This document shows, in pieces, positions 33,735-41,745 of a DNA stretch of 64,000 bases. This DNA comes from an uncultured Bacteroidales bacterium. GTDB taxonomy: Bacteria > Bacteroidota > Bacteroidia > Bacteroidales > Paludibacteraceae. The notes under the pieces are model-generated. The model was not told the origin of the DNA. It was given only the letters and a program-made list of their open reading frames with translations, and ran no database searches. Made by a program: the position numbers and the translations under genes. Where the stretch lies: positions 62,001-126,000 of the forward strand of contig CAKUYO010000003.1 in assembly GCA_934716995.1 (NCBI GenBank), given 5' to 3'. The first letter of the stretch is position 1. Each line of letters begins with the position of its first letter.

Positions 33735-35015
33735 ATGAATATAACAGCAATTCTTTATGCAGTAGGCGTCTTTTTGGCGGTGATACTGCTGCTTGTAATC
33801 ATCCTATTGGTTGCAAAGAAGTACCTTGTGGCTTCGGGTAATGTGAAGATTACCATCAATGGCGACAAGGTGTATGATGTACCGGCAGGCGGCACGCTCC
33901 TTAATACCTTGGGCGAAGCGGGTGTTCACCTGCCTTCGGCTTGCGGCGGAAAGGGTTCGTGCGGTCAGTGCAAATGCCAGGTACTGGAAGGCGGCGGAGA
34001 GATTCTGCCGACCGAGACCGTGCATTTCTCGCGCAAACAGCAACAAGACCATTGGCGTTTGGGCTGTCAGGTAAAAGTGAAGAACGACATCTCGATGAAG
34101 GTGTCGGAGTCGGTATTGGGTGTCAAGGAATGGGAGTGCACCGTGATCAGCAACAAGAATGTGGCTACGTTCATCAAGGAGTTCAAGGTGGCTTTGCCCA
34201 AGGGCGAGCATATGGACTTCCTGCCCGGATCGTATGCGCAGATTAAGATTCCCGCTTACGACATCAACTACAATGATTTCGACCGCTCGTTGATAGGCGA
34301 TCTGTATGTACCTGCATGGGAGAAATTCGGTCTGTTCAAACTTCATCAGAAGAACACCGAGCCTACCATCCGTGCATACTCGATGGCTAACTATCCCGAC
34401 GAGGGTGATATTATTACGCTGACAGTTCGTATTGCGACTCCGCCTTTCAAGCCGAAAGACCAGTGTCCGAACGGACCGGAGTTCCAGGATGTACCTTGCG
34501 GTATCGCTTCAACCTATATCTTCTCGCTCAAACCTGGAGACAAGGTAACGATGTCGGGTCCTTACGGTGATTTCCACCCTGTCTTCGACAGCAAGAAGGA
34601 GATGATTTGGGTAGGTGGTGGTGCCGGTATGGCTCCGCTCCGTGCACAGATTATGCATATGCTCAAAACCCTCAACACACGTGATCGCGAGATGCACTAT
34701 TTCTATGGTGCACGTGCTATTGACGAGGTGTTCTTCCTGGACGATTTCCTTGAGTTGGAAAAGGAATATCCGAACTTCCACTTCCACTTGGCACTTGACC
34801 GTCCGGATCCGAAAGCGGATGCAATGGGTGTGAAATACACTCCGGGTTTCATTGCTCCTGTGTTGGGCGACACCTATCTCAAGCAGCATGACGCGCCTGA
34901 AGATATTGAGTACTATCTCTGCGGTCCTCCAATGATGGCAAAGACCGTAATCGATTTGCTTCACTCGCTGGGTGTAAGCGACGAAGATATCCGCTTCGAT
35001 AACTTCGGTGCATAA
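33735..35015 (+). CDS. nqrF: Na+-NQR subunit F (NADH dehydrogenase part)
   Basis: NqrF takes electrons from NADH through FAD to a 2Fe-2S centre. The 426-residue protein has one N-terminal membrane helix, a ferredoxin domain with the cysteines of SACGGKGSCGQCKC and a later Cys in LGCQVK, an FAD domain with RAYSMANYP, and an NADH domain with GGGAGMAPLRAQI and a C-terminal YYLCGPPMM. A terminator follows 34 bases after the stop. Confidence 0.98.
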   Translation: MNITAILYAVGVFLAVILLLVIILLVAKKYLVASGNVKITINGDKVYDVPAGGTLLNTLGEAGVHLPSACGGKGSCGQCKCQVLEGGGEILPTETVHFSRKQQQDHWRLGCQVKVKNDISMKVSESVLGVKEWECTVISNKNVATFIKEFKVALPKGEHMDFLPGSYAQIKIPAYDINYNDFDRSLIGDLYVPAWEKFGLFKLHQKNTEPTIRAYSMANYPDEGDIITLTVRIATPPFKPKDQCPNGPEFQDVPCGIASTYIFSLKPGDKVTMSGPYGDFHPVFDSKKEMIWVGGGAGMAPLRAQIMHMLKTLNTRDREMHYFYGARAIDEVFFLDDFLELEKEYPNFHFHLALDRPDPKADAMGVKYTPGFIAPVLGDTYLKQHDAPEDIEYYLCGPPMMAKTVIDLLHSLGVSDEDIRFDNFGA

Positions 35016-35049
35016 CATAGTGCCGATATTCTATAAGGAATAATACTGA

Positions 35050-35087
35050 GAGGCTGTCTGACAAAGGTTGTCAGACAGCCTCTTTTT
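35050..35087 (+). terminator. Terminator of the nqr operon
   Basis: A long perfect hairpin (GAGGCTGTCTGAC/GTCAGACAGCCTC) followed by TTTTT. Confidence 0.9.
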
Positions 35088-35415
35088 GTAGGTAGAAAAA
35101 GTATTTTTTTTTGCCAACTTGGTTTTGCAAAACGAGATGTTTGGAAGGGATAAAATGAGGTCTTGCGAGAAGAAAAAGACAAAAAAATTTGCCTATATGG
35201 ATAATTTATAGTAACTTTGCACGATTTTTCGCGTAGAGTAGGCTTTCTTCAGCCGTGGGTTGGTGATTATACTGCTGAATATCAGCAGTATAATGTGTAC
35301 GCAAAAATGTAAGGGTATCGAGGAAAAGCATAGTTGCGAATGAGTATTCAGGGGCGGTTGTATGCGGGGAACGATACTCCTATCCAAATTGAAAATAATA
35401 AAATAATATACTACA
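35088..35415 (+). other. Spacer and leader before the ribosomal protein genes
   Basis: This gap has a promoter box at 35212-35219 and a leader of about 195 bases. An inverted repeat ACTGCTGAATATCAGCAGT at 35270-35288 forms a hairpin in the leader. No gene is seen. Confidence 0.5.
35212..35219 (+). promoter_or_regulatory. -7 promoter box (TAACTTTG) for rpmB-rpmG-DUF4295
   Basis: TAACTTTG matches the consensus and is the only such box ahead of rpmB. Confidence 0.6.
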
Positions 35416-35655
35416 ATGTCAAAGATTTGTCAAATTACAGGCAAGAAAGCCATGGGTGGATGCAATGTGTCTCACTCAAAACGTCACACGAAGAGGACGT
35501 TTGATGTGAACCTGTTCCGCCGCAAGTTCTACTGGGTAGAACAAGACACATGGATCGAGTTGAACGTGAGTGCAGCCGGTCTGAGAACAATTAACAAAAT
35601 CGGTTTGGATGCTGCATTGAAGCAGGCTGCCGAAAAAGGGTATCTTTACGAATAA
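35416..35655 (+). CDS. rpmB: Large ribosomal subunit protein bL28
   Basis: This 79-residue basic protein begins [20 protein letters not shown] and contains [14 protein letters not shown], both typical of bL28. It is followed by rpmG after 16 bases, the usual Bacteroidetes order. Confidence 0.97.
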   Translation: MSKICQITGKKAMGGCNVSHSKRHTKRTFDVNLFRRKFYWVEQDTWIELNVSAAGLRTINKIGLDAALKQAAEKGYLYE

Positions 35656-35671
35656 TTAAGGAGGTAAGACA

Positions 35672-35860
35672 ATGGCAAAGAAATCAAAAGAAGCACGCGT
35701 TCAAGTAATCCTTGAGTGCACGGAGCAAAAAGCCAGCGGCGTTCCCGGTATGTCTCGCTACATCACCACCAAGAACCGCAAGAACACTCCTGATCGTTTG
35801 GAACTGATGAAGTACAATCCCTATCTGAAGAAATATACTCTTCACAAGGAGATTAAGTAA
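35672..35860 (+). CDS. rpmG: Large ribosomal subunit protein bL33
   Basis: This 62-residue protein contains [31 protein letters not shown] and a C-terminal [11 protein letters not shown], all bL33 features. It lacks the CxxC pairs of the zinc-binding form: only one cysteine is seen. It sits between rpmB and a DUF4295 gene. Confidence 0.97.
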   Translation: MAKKSKEARVQVILECTEQKASGVPGMSRYITTKNRKNTPDRLELMKYNPYLKKYTLHKEIK

Positions 35861-35888
35861 TTAACCGTAATTAGAAAGGCTTAGAACT

Positions 35889-36041
35889 ATGGCAAAGAAA
35901 GCGGTCGCTACCTTCAAGACCGACAATTCCGGTCGTGCACACAGCAAGTGCATTAAGATGGTAAAATCCCCGAAGACGGGTGCTTATTTCTTCCAGGAGG
36001 AGATTGTCCTGAACGAGAACGTAAAAGAGTTCTTCAAGTAA
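35889..36041 (+). CDS. DUF4295 family small basic protein
   Basis: This 50-residue frame (MAKKAVATFKTD, then GRAHSKCIKMVKSPKTG and FFQEEIVLNENVKEFFK) matches the small DUF4295 family that follows rpmG in Bacteroidetes. The function is unknown, but the basic composition and position suggest a ribosome link. It starts 28 bases after the rpmG stop and is followed by a terminator. Confidence 0.9.
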   Translation: MAKKAVATFKTDNSGRAHSKCIKMVKSPKTGAYFFQEEIVLNENVKEFFK

Positions 36042-36070
36042 ATTCATTGGTTTTGCAAACCACATCGCAT

Positions 36071-36108
36071 AAAGCGGCTATCCGGCAAAGGGTAGCCGCT
36101 TTTGTTTT
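36071..36108 (+). terminator. Terminator of the rpmB operon
   Basis: The hairpin AAAGCGGCTA/TAGCCGCTTT followed by TGTTTT lies 29 bases after the DUF4295 stop. Confidence 0.8.
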
Positions 36109-36129
36109 GCATATATCCCGAAATCTTCG

Positions 36130-36137
36130 TACCTTTG
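36130..36137 (+). promoter_or_regulatory. -7 promoter box (TACCTTTG) for murF-alr
   Basis: TACCTTTG lies 17 bases before the murF-alr ATG. Confidence 0.6.
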
Positions 36138-36154
36138 CAGCAAAATAGAAGACT

Positions 36155-38014
36155 ATGCAACTGCATCAAATCATCGAGGCGATCCACCCTCTGCGGACAG
36201 AAGGCGGACTGCCAAAGGAGTATGATATCAACTACCTGCTGACGGACAGCCGCCATGTGGGTGCGTTTCCGGAACAGACGCTGTTTTTTGCGCTACGCAC
36301 CGAAAAGGACGACGGGGCAAAGTATATACAGGACCTTTATGCGAAAGGTGTCCGCGTCTTTGTGCTGACAGAAAGCCAATACAATGCACAATGCACAATG
36401 CACAATGCACAATGGATTATGGTGGCGGATGTGTTGCTGGCATTACAGGATTTGGCGGCGTACAAACGCTCGCTATATCATTGCCCCGTGATTGGCATTA
36501 CGGGGTCGAACGGAAAGACGATTGTCAAGGAATGGCTCTACCAACTTTTGAAAGACGACTACCGTATTACCCGTTCGCCGAAATCGTACAACTCGCAGAT
36601 AGGCGTGCCGCTTTCGGTATGGCAGATGAACGAGCAGACGGAACTTGCTATCTTTGAGGCGGGGATTTCGCAACCCGGTGAGATGGAGCGGTTGGAGCGG
36701 ATTATCCGTCCGACGATAGGGGTGATTACGTATATCGGTGCGGAACACGGCGAGAATTTCCCGTCTATAGAAGCCAAACGGGCGGAGAAGATGTTGCTTT
36801 TCAAGCATTGTCCGACCGTCATAGAAGACCCGACGCACCAGAATGTGCGTACTTGCGCGGCGGTGATGCGTGCGCTTGGGTATGACGAAGACACTATTGC
36901 GCAACGTATCTTGCACCAGACCCATGAGACGGTGATGCAAATCAATCTGACCGCGCTGGTGAACAACGTGCGCTATTTCCGCTCGCTGCTGAAACCCGCC
37001 ACCAAACTGACCTGTATGGTGAAGGCTTTTGCCTACGGGGCGGGGAGCGTAGAGGTAAGCAAGGCACTCCAGCAGAGCGGACTGGTGGATTATCTGGCGG
37101 TGGCGGTAGCGGACGAGGGACTCGAACTGCGCCGTGCGGGGATTAACCTGCCGGTTATCATTATGGATCCGGAAGTGGCAGCCCTCGACCTGATTATGGA
37201 AAACAACCTGCAGCCTAATATCTATTCCTTCCAATCGCTCGAGAATATCATTGCCGCCGCCGAAAACAAAGGATTGGAGGATTATCCGATACATATCAAG
37301 ATAGATTCGGGTATGCACCGTCTCGGCTTCTACCGTGAAGAGATACCTGCGCTGATTGCCCGTCTCTGCGGACAGAAAGCCGTGCGGGTGCAGAGCGTGT
37401 TCTCGCATTTTGCGGGGAGCGACGAGGCACAGTTTGACGATTTCACCCGACAACAGGCGGAGTATTTCAACGATTGTGCCGAGACGCTCAAAGCGGGACT
37501 GGGGTATCCGGTAATGAAACATATATGCAACTCGGCGGGTATAGAGCGTTTCCCGCAGTACCAGTACGATATGTGCCGCCTGGGTATAGGGTTGTACGGC
37601 ATCTCTTTTGCGGGTGCACACCTGCAGAATGTCTGCACATTGCGCACCACAATCCTCAGCCTCAAGACCGTGGCAGCGGGCGAAACCATCGGTTACGGGC
37701 GGCATACCACACTCACTGAACCGCGGCAGATAGCCGTTATCCCTATCGGGTATGCCGACGGGTTTGACCGCCGCTTTTCCAACTATGGCGGTGAAGTGAT
37801 TATCCGCGGGCAGCGTTGTCCGGTTGTGGGGAATGTTTGTATGGATCAGGCGATGGTGGATGTTACGGGAACGGATGCGCAAGTGGGCGATGCGGTAGAG
37901 ATATTCGGAGACCGGCTGCCGATAGAGGATTTGTCCGACAAACTCGGTACGATACCCTACGAGGTACTGACCTCGGTTTCCCGCCGTGTGCAACGCGTGT
38001 ATTTCTATGAATAA
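36155..38014 (+). CDS. MurF-alanine racemase fusion with a truncated MurF half
   Basis: In Bacteroidetes one protein of about 820 residues joins MurF (adds D-Ala-D-Ala to UDP-MurNAc-tripeptide) to alanine racemase. Here it is only 619. The MurF N-terminal domain and the ATP site ITGSNGKTIVKEW are present, as are GISQPGEMERL and AEHGENFPSIEAKRAEK. After LFKHCPTVIEDP the sequence jumps to NVRTCAAVMRALGYDED and then at once to the racemase (from about residue 260, MQINLTALVNNVRYF). The MurF C-terminal domain, about 200 residues, is missing. The racemase half looks complete: PLP lysine in MVKAFAYGAGS (Lys290) and catalytic region VGNVCMDQAMVDVT. Residues 76-87 come from a CAATGCACAATG repeat. The ligase may be inactive; another murF would then be needed. 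Confidence 0.88.
   Translation: MQLHQIIEAIHPLRTEGGLPKEYDINYLLTDSRHVGAFPEQTLFFALRTEKDDGAKYIQDLYAKGVRVFVLTESQYNAQCTMHNAQWIMVADVLLALQDLAAYKRSLYHCPVIGITGSNGKTIVKEWLYQLLKDDYRITRSPKSYNSQIGVPLSVWQMNEQTELAIFEAGISQPGEMERLERIIRPTIGVITYIGAEHGENFPSIEAKRAEKMLLFKHCPTVIEDPTHQNVRTCAAVMRALGYDEDTIAQRILHQTHETVMQINLTALVNNVRYFRSLLKPATKLTCMVKAFAYGAGSVEVSKALQQSGLVDYLAVAVADEGLELRRAGINLPVIIMDPEVAALDLIMENNLQPNIYSFQSLENIIAAAENKGLEDYPIHIKIDSGMHRLGFYREEIPALIARLCGQKAVRVQSVFSHFAGSDEAQFDDFTRQQAEYFNDCAETLKAGLGYPVMKHICNSAGIERFPQYQYDMCRLGIGLYGISFAGAHLQNVCTLRTTILSLKTVAAGETIGYGRHTTLTEPRQIAVIPIGYADGFDRRFSNYGGEVIIRGQRCPVVGNVCMDQAMVDVTGTDAQVGDAVEIFGDRLPIEDLSDKLGTIPYEVLTSVSRRVQRVYFYE
36381..36414. repeat. CAATGCACAATG repeat inside murF-alr
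   Basis: Nearly three units of ACAATGCACA lie in frame and encode YNAQCTMHNAQ in the MurF N-terminal domain. Elsewhere the family is intergenic. Confidence 0.8.
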
Positions 38015-38112
38015 GATAAACATATAATTATCCATTAATTGACCATAAATACTTATAAATTAATGGCTTAATTATATGGGCAATTATATGTTCTCTAAAA
38101 ATAGTTGAATCA

Positions 38113-38841
38113 ATGACGGCTATCCGGTGTACAAACCTCAGTATCGGGTACGGCACGCACGTGGTGCAGGCTGACCTTACGTTTGCTTTGCAGCGGGGGG
38201 AAATGGTTTGTATGTTGGGGCAGAACGGCTGCGGCAAGTCCACGCTCCTGCGTACATTGGCGGGGCTGCAGCCTGCGTTGGGCGGGGAATATACCATTTG
38301 CGATACCACCCCGCAAGCCGACATCGCACGCTATGCAGCCTTGGTCTTGACCGAGCGGATCAGCCTTGAGAACAGTACCGTCCACGATGTGGTGGCTATG
38401 GGGCGATATCCTTATACTTCTTTCTTGGGCGGATTATCAGACAATGATGAACAGATTATCGCTTGGGCGTTGGAGGCTGTGGGGCTCTCCCGCGACGCAC
38501 AGACATTCTTCAACAGCCATTCCGACGGGGAGAAACAGCGTGCACTGATTGCCAAAGCGCTTGCGCAGCAGACGCCGGTTATTCTGTTGGACGAACCTAC
38601 GGCACATCTCGATCTGCCGAACCGTATCCGCACTCTCCAACTCCTGCGCCGTCTCGCGCATGAGCAAAACAAACTGGTGCTTATTTCCACGCACGAACTC
38701 GATCTGGCTCTCTCGCTTTCCGACCGCATACTGCTGATGACACCCCGCCAAGGTATTGCTCTGGATACCCCCGATGCGCTGCGTGCAAGAGACGCTTTTA
38801 CGCCTGCTTTCGGTATGGATATTTTTCATCCGCTCGGATGA
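38113..38841 (+). CDS. ABC transporter ATP-binding protein (iron/cobalamin type)
   Basis: This 242-residue ATPase has Walker A GQNGCGKST, Walker B VILLDEPT, and an H-loop STHELDLAL. The signature motif reads HSDGEKQR instead of LSGGQ. The overall pattern fits the FecE/BtuD/HmuV group that powers uptake of iron complexes, haem or B12. No permease or binding protein is next to it, so the partner must lie elsewhere. It starts 98 bases after murF-alr behind an AT-rich spacer with an inverted repeat. Confidence 0.88.
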   Translation: MTAIRCTNLSIGYGTHVVQADLTFALQRGEMVCMLGQNGCGKSTLLRTLAGLQPALGGEYTICDTTPQADIARYAALVLTERISLENSTVHDVVAMGRYPYTSFLGGLSDNDEQIIAWALEAVGLSRDAQTFFNSHSDGEKQRALIAKALAQQTPVILLDEPTAHLDLPNRIRTLQLLRRLAHEQNKLVLISTHELDLALSLSDRILLMTPRQGIALDTPDALRARDAFTPAFGMDIFHPLG

Positions 38842-38870
38842 ATGGTCTTACTATAACGTTCTATATAAAA

Positions 38871-38960
38871 CTCCTTTGCCGCAAAGCGGCAAGAAATCCA
38901 AGTAAATCTTTGTCTTTACATCCATAAATTGCCATAAATCTTATTCGCCTACGGCGGAAA
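38871..38960. repeat. Dispersed repeat with GCCGCAAAGCGGC core
   Basis: Second copy of the block at 27122-27230, in the same orientation, with a few substitutions and small length changes. Confidence 0.8.
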
Positions 38961-39035
38961 AGTGTGCAATTCCCATACTTATATCGACCTGACGTTACTA
39001 TAGGAACATAGTCAACCGGCACTCCCTATAAAAAC

Positions 39036-39119
39036 AGAAAAAGCCGTCATCACGACGACTTTTTTCTAAGGTATTAGTCTGTTTTTTTAAGGTACAAAAA
39101 AGATTGTGTTGTTTTGATT
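39036..39119 (-). ncRNA. Candidate small RNA
   Basis: A TACCTTTG box at 39127-39134 (minus strand) points into an intergenic stretch with no gene. About 80 bases on, a hairpin AAGTCGTC/GACGGCTT followed by TTTTTC (39036-39066) looks like a terminator. The pair frames a possible RNA of about 80 nt. It has no recognised family and one stem mismatch. Confidence 0.3.
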
Positions 39120-39126
39120 TCGAGTG

Positions 39127-39134
39127 CAAAGGTA
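39127..39134 (-). promoter_or_regulatory. -7 promoter box (TACCTTTG) in an intergenic region
   Basis: TACCTTTG on the minus strand is not followed by any gene on that strand before a terminator-like hairpin. Confidence 0.4.
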
Positions 39135-39287
39135 CTGCTTTTTGCTGATACCCACAATAGCATTTTGTATGTTTTGCAACATGTATTTTGCACTTTTTAC
39201 GTCATTTCGACCTTATTTAACAGATTGCTCCCGCCTTGTATGTGTTAAAACGCACATCTATGCTGCCTTTTGGACAATCGGTGCGTT

Positions 39288-39821
39288 CTATAACCGTTCC
39301 AGTTCAATGACTTCCAGATCGCGGATTTGCGAGCCGTCAATCACGAAACGCAGCAGTGTTTGTACGGTTTGCCACCCCTGTTTGCCTGCCGCTCCGGGGT
39401 TCATTGTCAGGAAACGGTAGTGCGAATCGTACTGCACTTTCAATATATGGCTGTGCCCGCATACGAACAGGTCTATGCGCGCGCTCTGTGAACTCTCGGG
39501 GTGGTTGAGCGCATCCAGACTCTTTTGGAACATCGGCAGCAGCCACGGATTATACTTGCCCGGATAGCCGCCGATATGGGTCATCAGCACTTCCACCTCT
39601 TCCACACGGAAATGATAAAACTCGGAGAGCGAATAGCGTACATCACCGCTGTCCATATTGCCGTACACGGCGCGTGTCGGCTTGAACTCGCGCAGGCGGC
39701 GCAACACCTCTTCGCTGCCTATGTCGCCGGCATGCCAGATCTCGTCCACATCTTTGAAATGCTCCAATACACGCGGGTCCAACAGCCCGTGTGTGTCGCT
39801 CAACAGTCCGATACGTGTCAT
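39288..39821 (-). CDS. YfcE/MJ0936-type metallophosphoesterase
   Basis: This 177-residue single-domain protein has the metal-binding motifs LLSDTHG, HAGDIG, YGNMDSGD, THIGG and CGHSHI of small cytoplasmic phosphodiesterases. The substrate is unknown. Its ATG is one base after the end of the GldF-like gene, so the two are probably cotranscribed. Confidence 0.93.
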   Translation of the reverse strand: MTRIGLLSDTHGLLDPRVLEHFKDVDEIWHAGDIGSEEVLRRLREFKPTRAVYGNMDSGDVRYSLSEFYHFRVEEVEVLMTHIGGYPGKYNPWLLPMFQKSLDALNHPESSQSARIDLFVCGHSHILKVQYDSHYRFLTMNPGAAGKQGWQTVQTLLRFVIDGSQIRDLEVIELERL

Positions 39822-39822
39822 A

Positions 39823-40488
39823 TCATTTGCGGGTAAGACGGTCTATGATAACCGTGGTCAGAATAACAGATATGGCGCAGATACTCAGCAGGTAAACCAC
39901 ATCGCGCAGGTCTATCACTCCGCGCGACAGACTGCGGTAGTGGTCTTGCAATGTTACCCAATAGAGAACAAAGCACGCCAATGCGCCCAGTATGAAACTG
40001 ACTATCTGGCTGCGGCTGAAAGTGGCAGCCAGAAGTCCTATTGCCATAAAAACCGCACTGAGCAGCACCAGACCGATGAACGACCCTGCAAACGCGCCGC
40101 CGTCTATGTTCCCCATCGGTTCGGCTATGTAGGCTACTGCAAAATAGTGTACCACGCAGGGCAGAAGGGCAATCAAGACCAAAGTCCATGCCGCGAAATA
40201 CTTCCCGCATACGATACGGGCGAGCGATACGGGTTTGGTGCGCAGCAAGTCCCATGTGCCGGTCTGCCGTTCCTCGGCAAACAGCCGCATGGTGAGTGCG
40301 GGGCAAAGCAGCATCAGCAGCCACGGCGACAACTGGAACAGCCCGTCTGTTTGGGCATATCCCGATTCGATAATGTTCCACTCTCCAGGGATCACCCACA
40401 GAAACAGCCCTATCGCCAGCAGGTACAGCCCTATGACGATGTAGGCGATGGGCGTGGAGAAATAGTATGTCAGTTCTTTTTTGTACAT
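39823..40488 (-). CDS. gldF: GldF-like ABC transporter permease
   Basis: GldF is the membrane subunit of a gliding-associated ABC exporter (with GldA and GldG) in gliding Bacteroidota. The 221-residue protein starts MYKKELTYYFSTPIAYIVIG, typical of GldF, and has six membrane segments and the block RLFAEERQTGTWDLLRTKPVS found in ABC-2 permeases. The ATG at 40488 was chosen; the longer frame begins inside the promoter. Neither gldG nor gldA is adjacent; in their place a metallophosphoesterase follows. A general ABC-2 permease is the alternative. Confidence 0.8.
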   Translation of the reverse strand: MYKKELTYYFSTPIAYIVIGLYLLAIGLFLWVIPGEWNIIESGYAQTDGLFQLSPWLLMLLCPALTMRLFAEERQTGTWDLLRTKPVSLARIVCGKYFAAWTLVLIALLPCVVHYFAVAYIAEPMGNIDGGAFAGSFIGLVLLSAVFMAIGLLAATFSRSQIVSFILGALACFVLYWVTLQDHYRSLSRGVIDLRDVVYLLSICAISVILTTVIIDRLTRK

Positions 40489-40508
40489 CTTGTGTCTCTT
40501 TGGTACGG

Positions 40509-40516
40509 CAAAGATA
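40509..40516 (-). promoter_or_regulatory. -7 promoter box (TATCTTTG) for gldF
   Basis: TATCTTTG on the minus strand is 21 bases before the gldF ATG. Confidence 0.6.
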
Positions 40517-40558
40517 CTGCTTTTTGCCGGAACCCGCAAGCAAAGACACGTTTTTAGC

Positions 40559-40594
40559 AAAATAGGCTGCTCCGATCAAGCGGGCAGCCTATTT
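40559..40594 (-). terminator. Terminator after the small secreted-protein gene
   Basis: The hairpin AAATAGGCTGC/GCAGCCTATTT lies 26 bases past the stop of the gene at 40620. Confidence 0.7.
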
Positions 40595-40619
40595 GTGGAT
40601 ACAGCAGGCGGATAATCCT

Positions 40620-41267
40620 TTATTTCACTACGGCACCAAGTGTGTTGTAGCGCAAACCGTCACGAAGAATGTAAACTTGTCCGTTTTCAACAGTCTTCGT
40701 TACCCTCCCCGACACGGCAGGCGTTTGCAGAGCCGTCTCGGTGTCGTTCACATACACTTTCACATTGCGGATACCGAAAGTCGATGCTGTGGCTTTGCTC
40801 GGGTTGGCAAGGAAACCGATAGCCGTGTAAGGGGCTTGCGGAGTGTGCGGATTGGAAGCGTCGCCCCAGAGTTCGTCGGCGGGCATATACTTCTCGGCAG
40901 TCCACTCGCTGACCCAACTTGAGATAGCCAAATCGGCTGCTGCGCTGATGAAACGCACACCGTTGGCATCCGTGAGATACACTTGGAACGATGTCCATTC
41001 CGTAGCCTCTGCACCGCCGATATACTCAAAACTGATGTTGGTAACATCCAAGTTATCCAGTGCGTACTCTACACCCGCACCTTCCCATGCGCCTAAGTCG
41101 TAGGCTACGGTCAGTTCGTCGCCTGCGTCGTTGAGTGCGGGGGTGGCTTTTTCTGCCTGATACCCGGCAAGGGTGTACTTCGCCAAATCAACTGTTACGG
41201 TTTTCTCCGTGGCGTTGATACTTGCAGCCGCCAACACGGCTGCACAAAAAAGAATACATTTCTTCAT
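40620..41267 (-). CDS. Small secreted protein with short C-terminal motif
   Basis: This 215-residue protein has a signal peptide (MKKCILFCAAVLAAASINA) and one beta-rich domain of about 160 residues resembling a jelly-roll carbohydrate-binding fold (SFEYIGGAEATEWTSFQVYL); no enzyme motif is seen. The last 24 residues include VENGQVYILRDGLRYNTLG, one of the clearest copies of the C-terminal motif shared by six secreted proteins here. It is the last gene of the secreted-protein block. Confidence 0.85.
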   Translation of the reverse strand: MKKCILFCAAVLAAASINATEKTVTVDLAKYTLAGYQAEKATPALNDAGDELTVAYDLGAWEGAGVEYALDNLDVTNISFEYIGGAEATEWTSFQVYLTDANGVRFISAAADLAISSWVSEWTAEKYMPADELWGDASNPHTPQAPYTAIGFLANPSKATASTFGIRNVKVYVNDTETALQTPAVSGRVTKTVENGQVYILRDGLRYNTLGAVVK

Positions 41268-41329
41268 GATGTTTGTGTATTTAGTTGTTATTTGTGTTGT
41301 AATTCCTCAAATATATAACTGTTACCCGC

Positions 41330-41420
41330 TTTCTCCGCTGTAGGCGAATAAGATTTATGGCAATTTATGGATGTAAACAACAAAGATTTATTTGGATTTC
41401 TTGCCCATAGTGGCTCCGCA
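41330..41420. repeat. Dispersed repeat, inverted copy
   Basis: Reverse complement of the block at 27122-27230 and 38871-38960, although the GCCGCAAAGCGGC core is partly altered. Confidence 0.7.
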
Positions 41421-41638
41421 AAATTTATTTTGTGGTGAAGGAAATACCGCTTTCTTGCGGATTTCCGAAACGAAAGCCTGTGGCTTGAGTAGAACTCCTT
41501 AGACAGAGAGGAGAAATGACGGCGACCATAAACTCGTGCAACGAGTTTCAATGTCGCAAGTCCATTTCGACGTGGCAAAGGAGTTTCTTATTTCGAACTC
41601 ACATTACTATATGGTTATCTGTTGTTTAATAGTTGTTG

Positions 41639-41687
41639 CCAGTTGTTGACCGACAAAGTCTCTTTCTTTCGTTATATCGAACTCACG
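41639..41687. repeat. Dispersed repeat shared with 1028-1071
   Basis: Starts AGTTGTTGACCGACAAAGTC as at 1028, with a CTTT duplication and a few changes further on. Confidence 0.75.
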
Positions 41688-41745
41688 CTATTGGGGTAGT
41701 TATGTGTTGTAATTCCTCATTCTTCATTCATAATTCATAATTAAT

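Larger units (their letters stand above)
38842..39287. other. Gene-free spacer with repeats and a small-RNA candidate
   Basis: The stretch between convergent genes holds a dispersed repeat at 38871-38960, a short element near 38981-38995 and a minus-strand promoter plus terminator pair at 39036-39134. No coding frame of note is seen. Confidence 0.6.
41268..41745. other. Gene-free spacer with nested repeats
   Basis: Two 17-base direct repeats (TGTGTTGTAATTCCTCA) at 41293-41309 and 41703-41719 bracket about 390 bases containing an inverted copy of the GCCGC-type repeat (41330-41420) and the TTGTTGACCGAC unit (41639-41687). No gene is seen. Confidence 0.65.

Noticed and set aside
36381..36414. 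Possible frameshift or sequencing error in murF-alr at the repeat
   Set aside because: The frame continues correctly on both sides, and three other genes show the same kind of in-frame repeat.
36473..38035. Long minus-strand open frame opposite murF-alr
   Set aside because: It mirrors the recognised fusion gene and lacks any motif.
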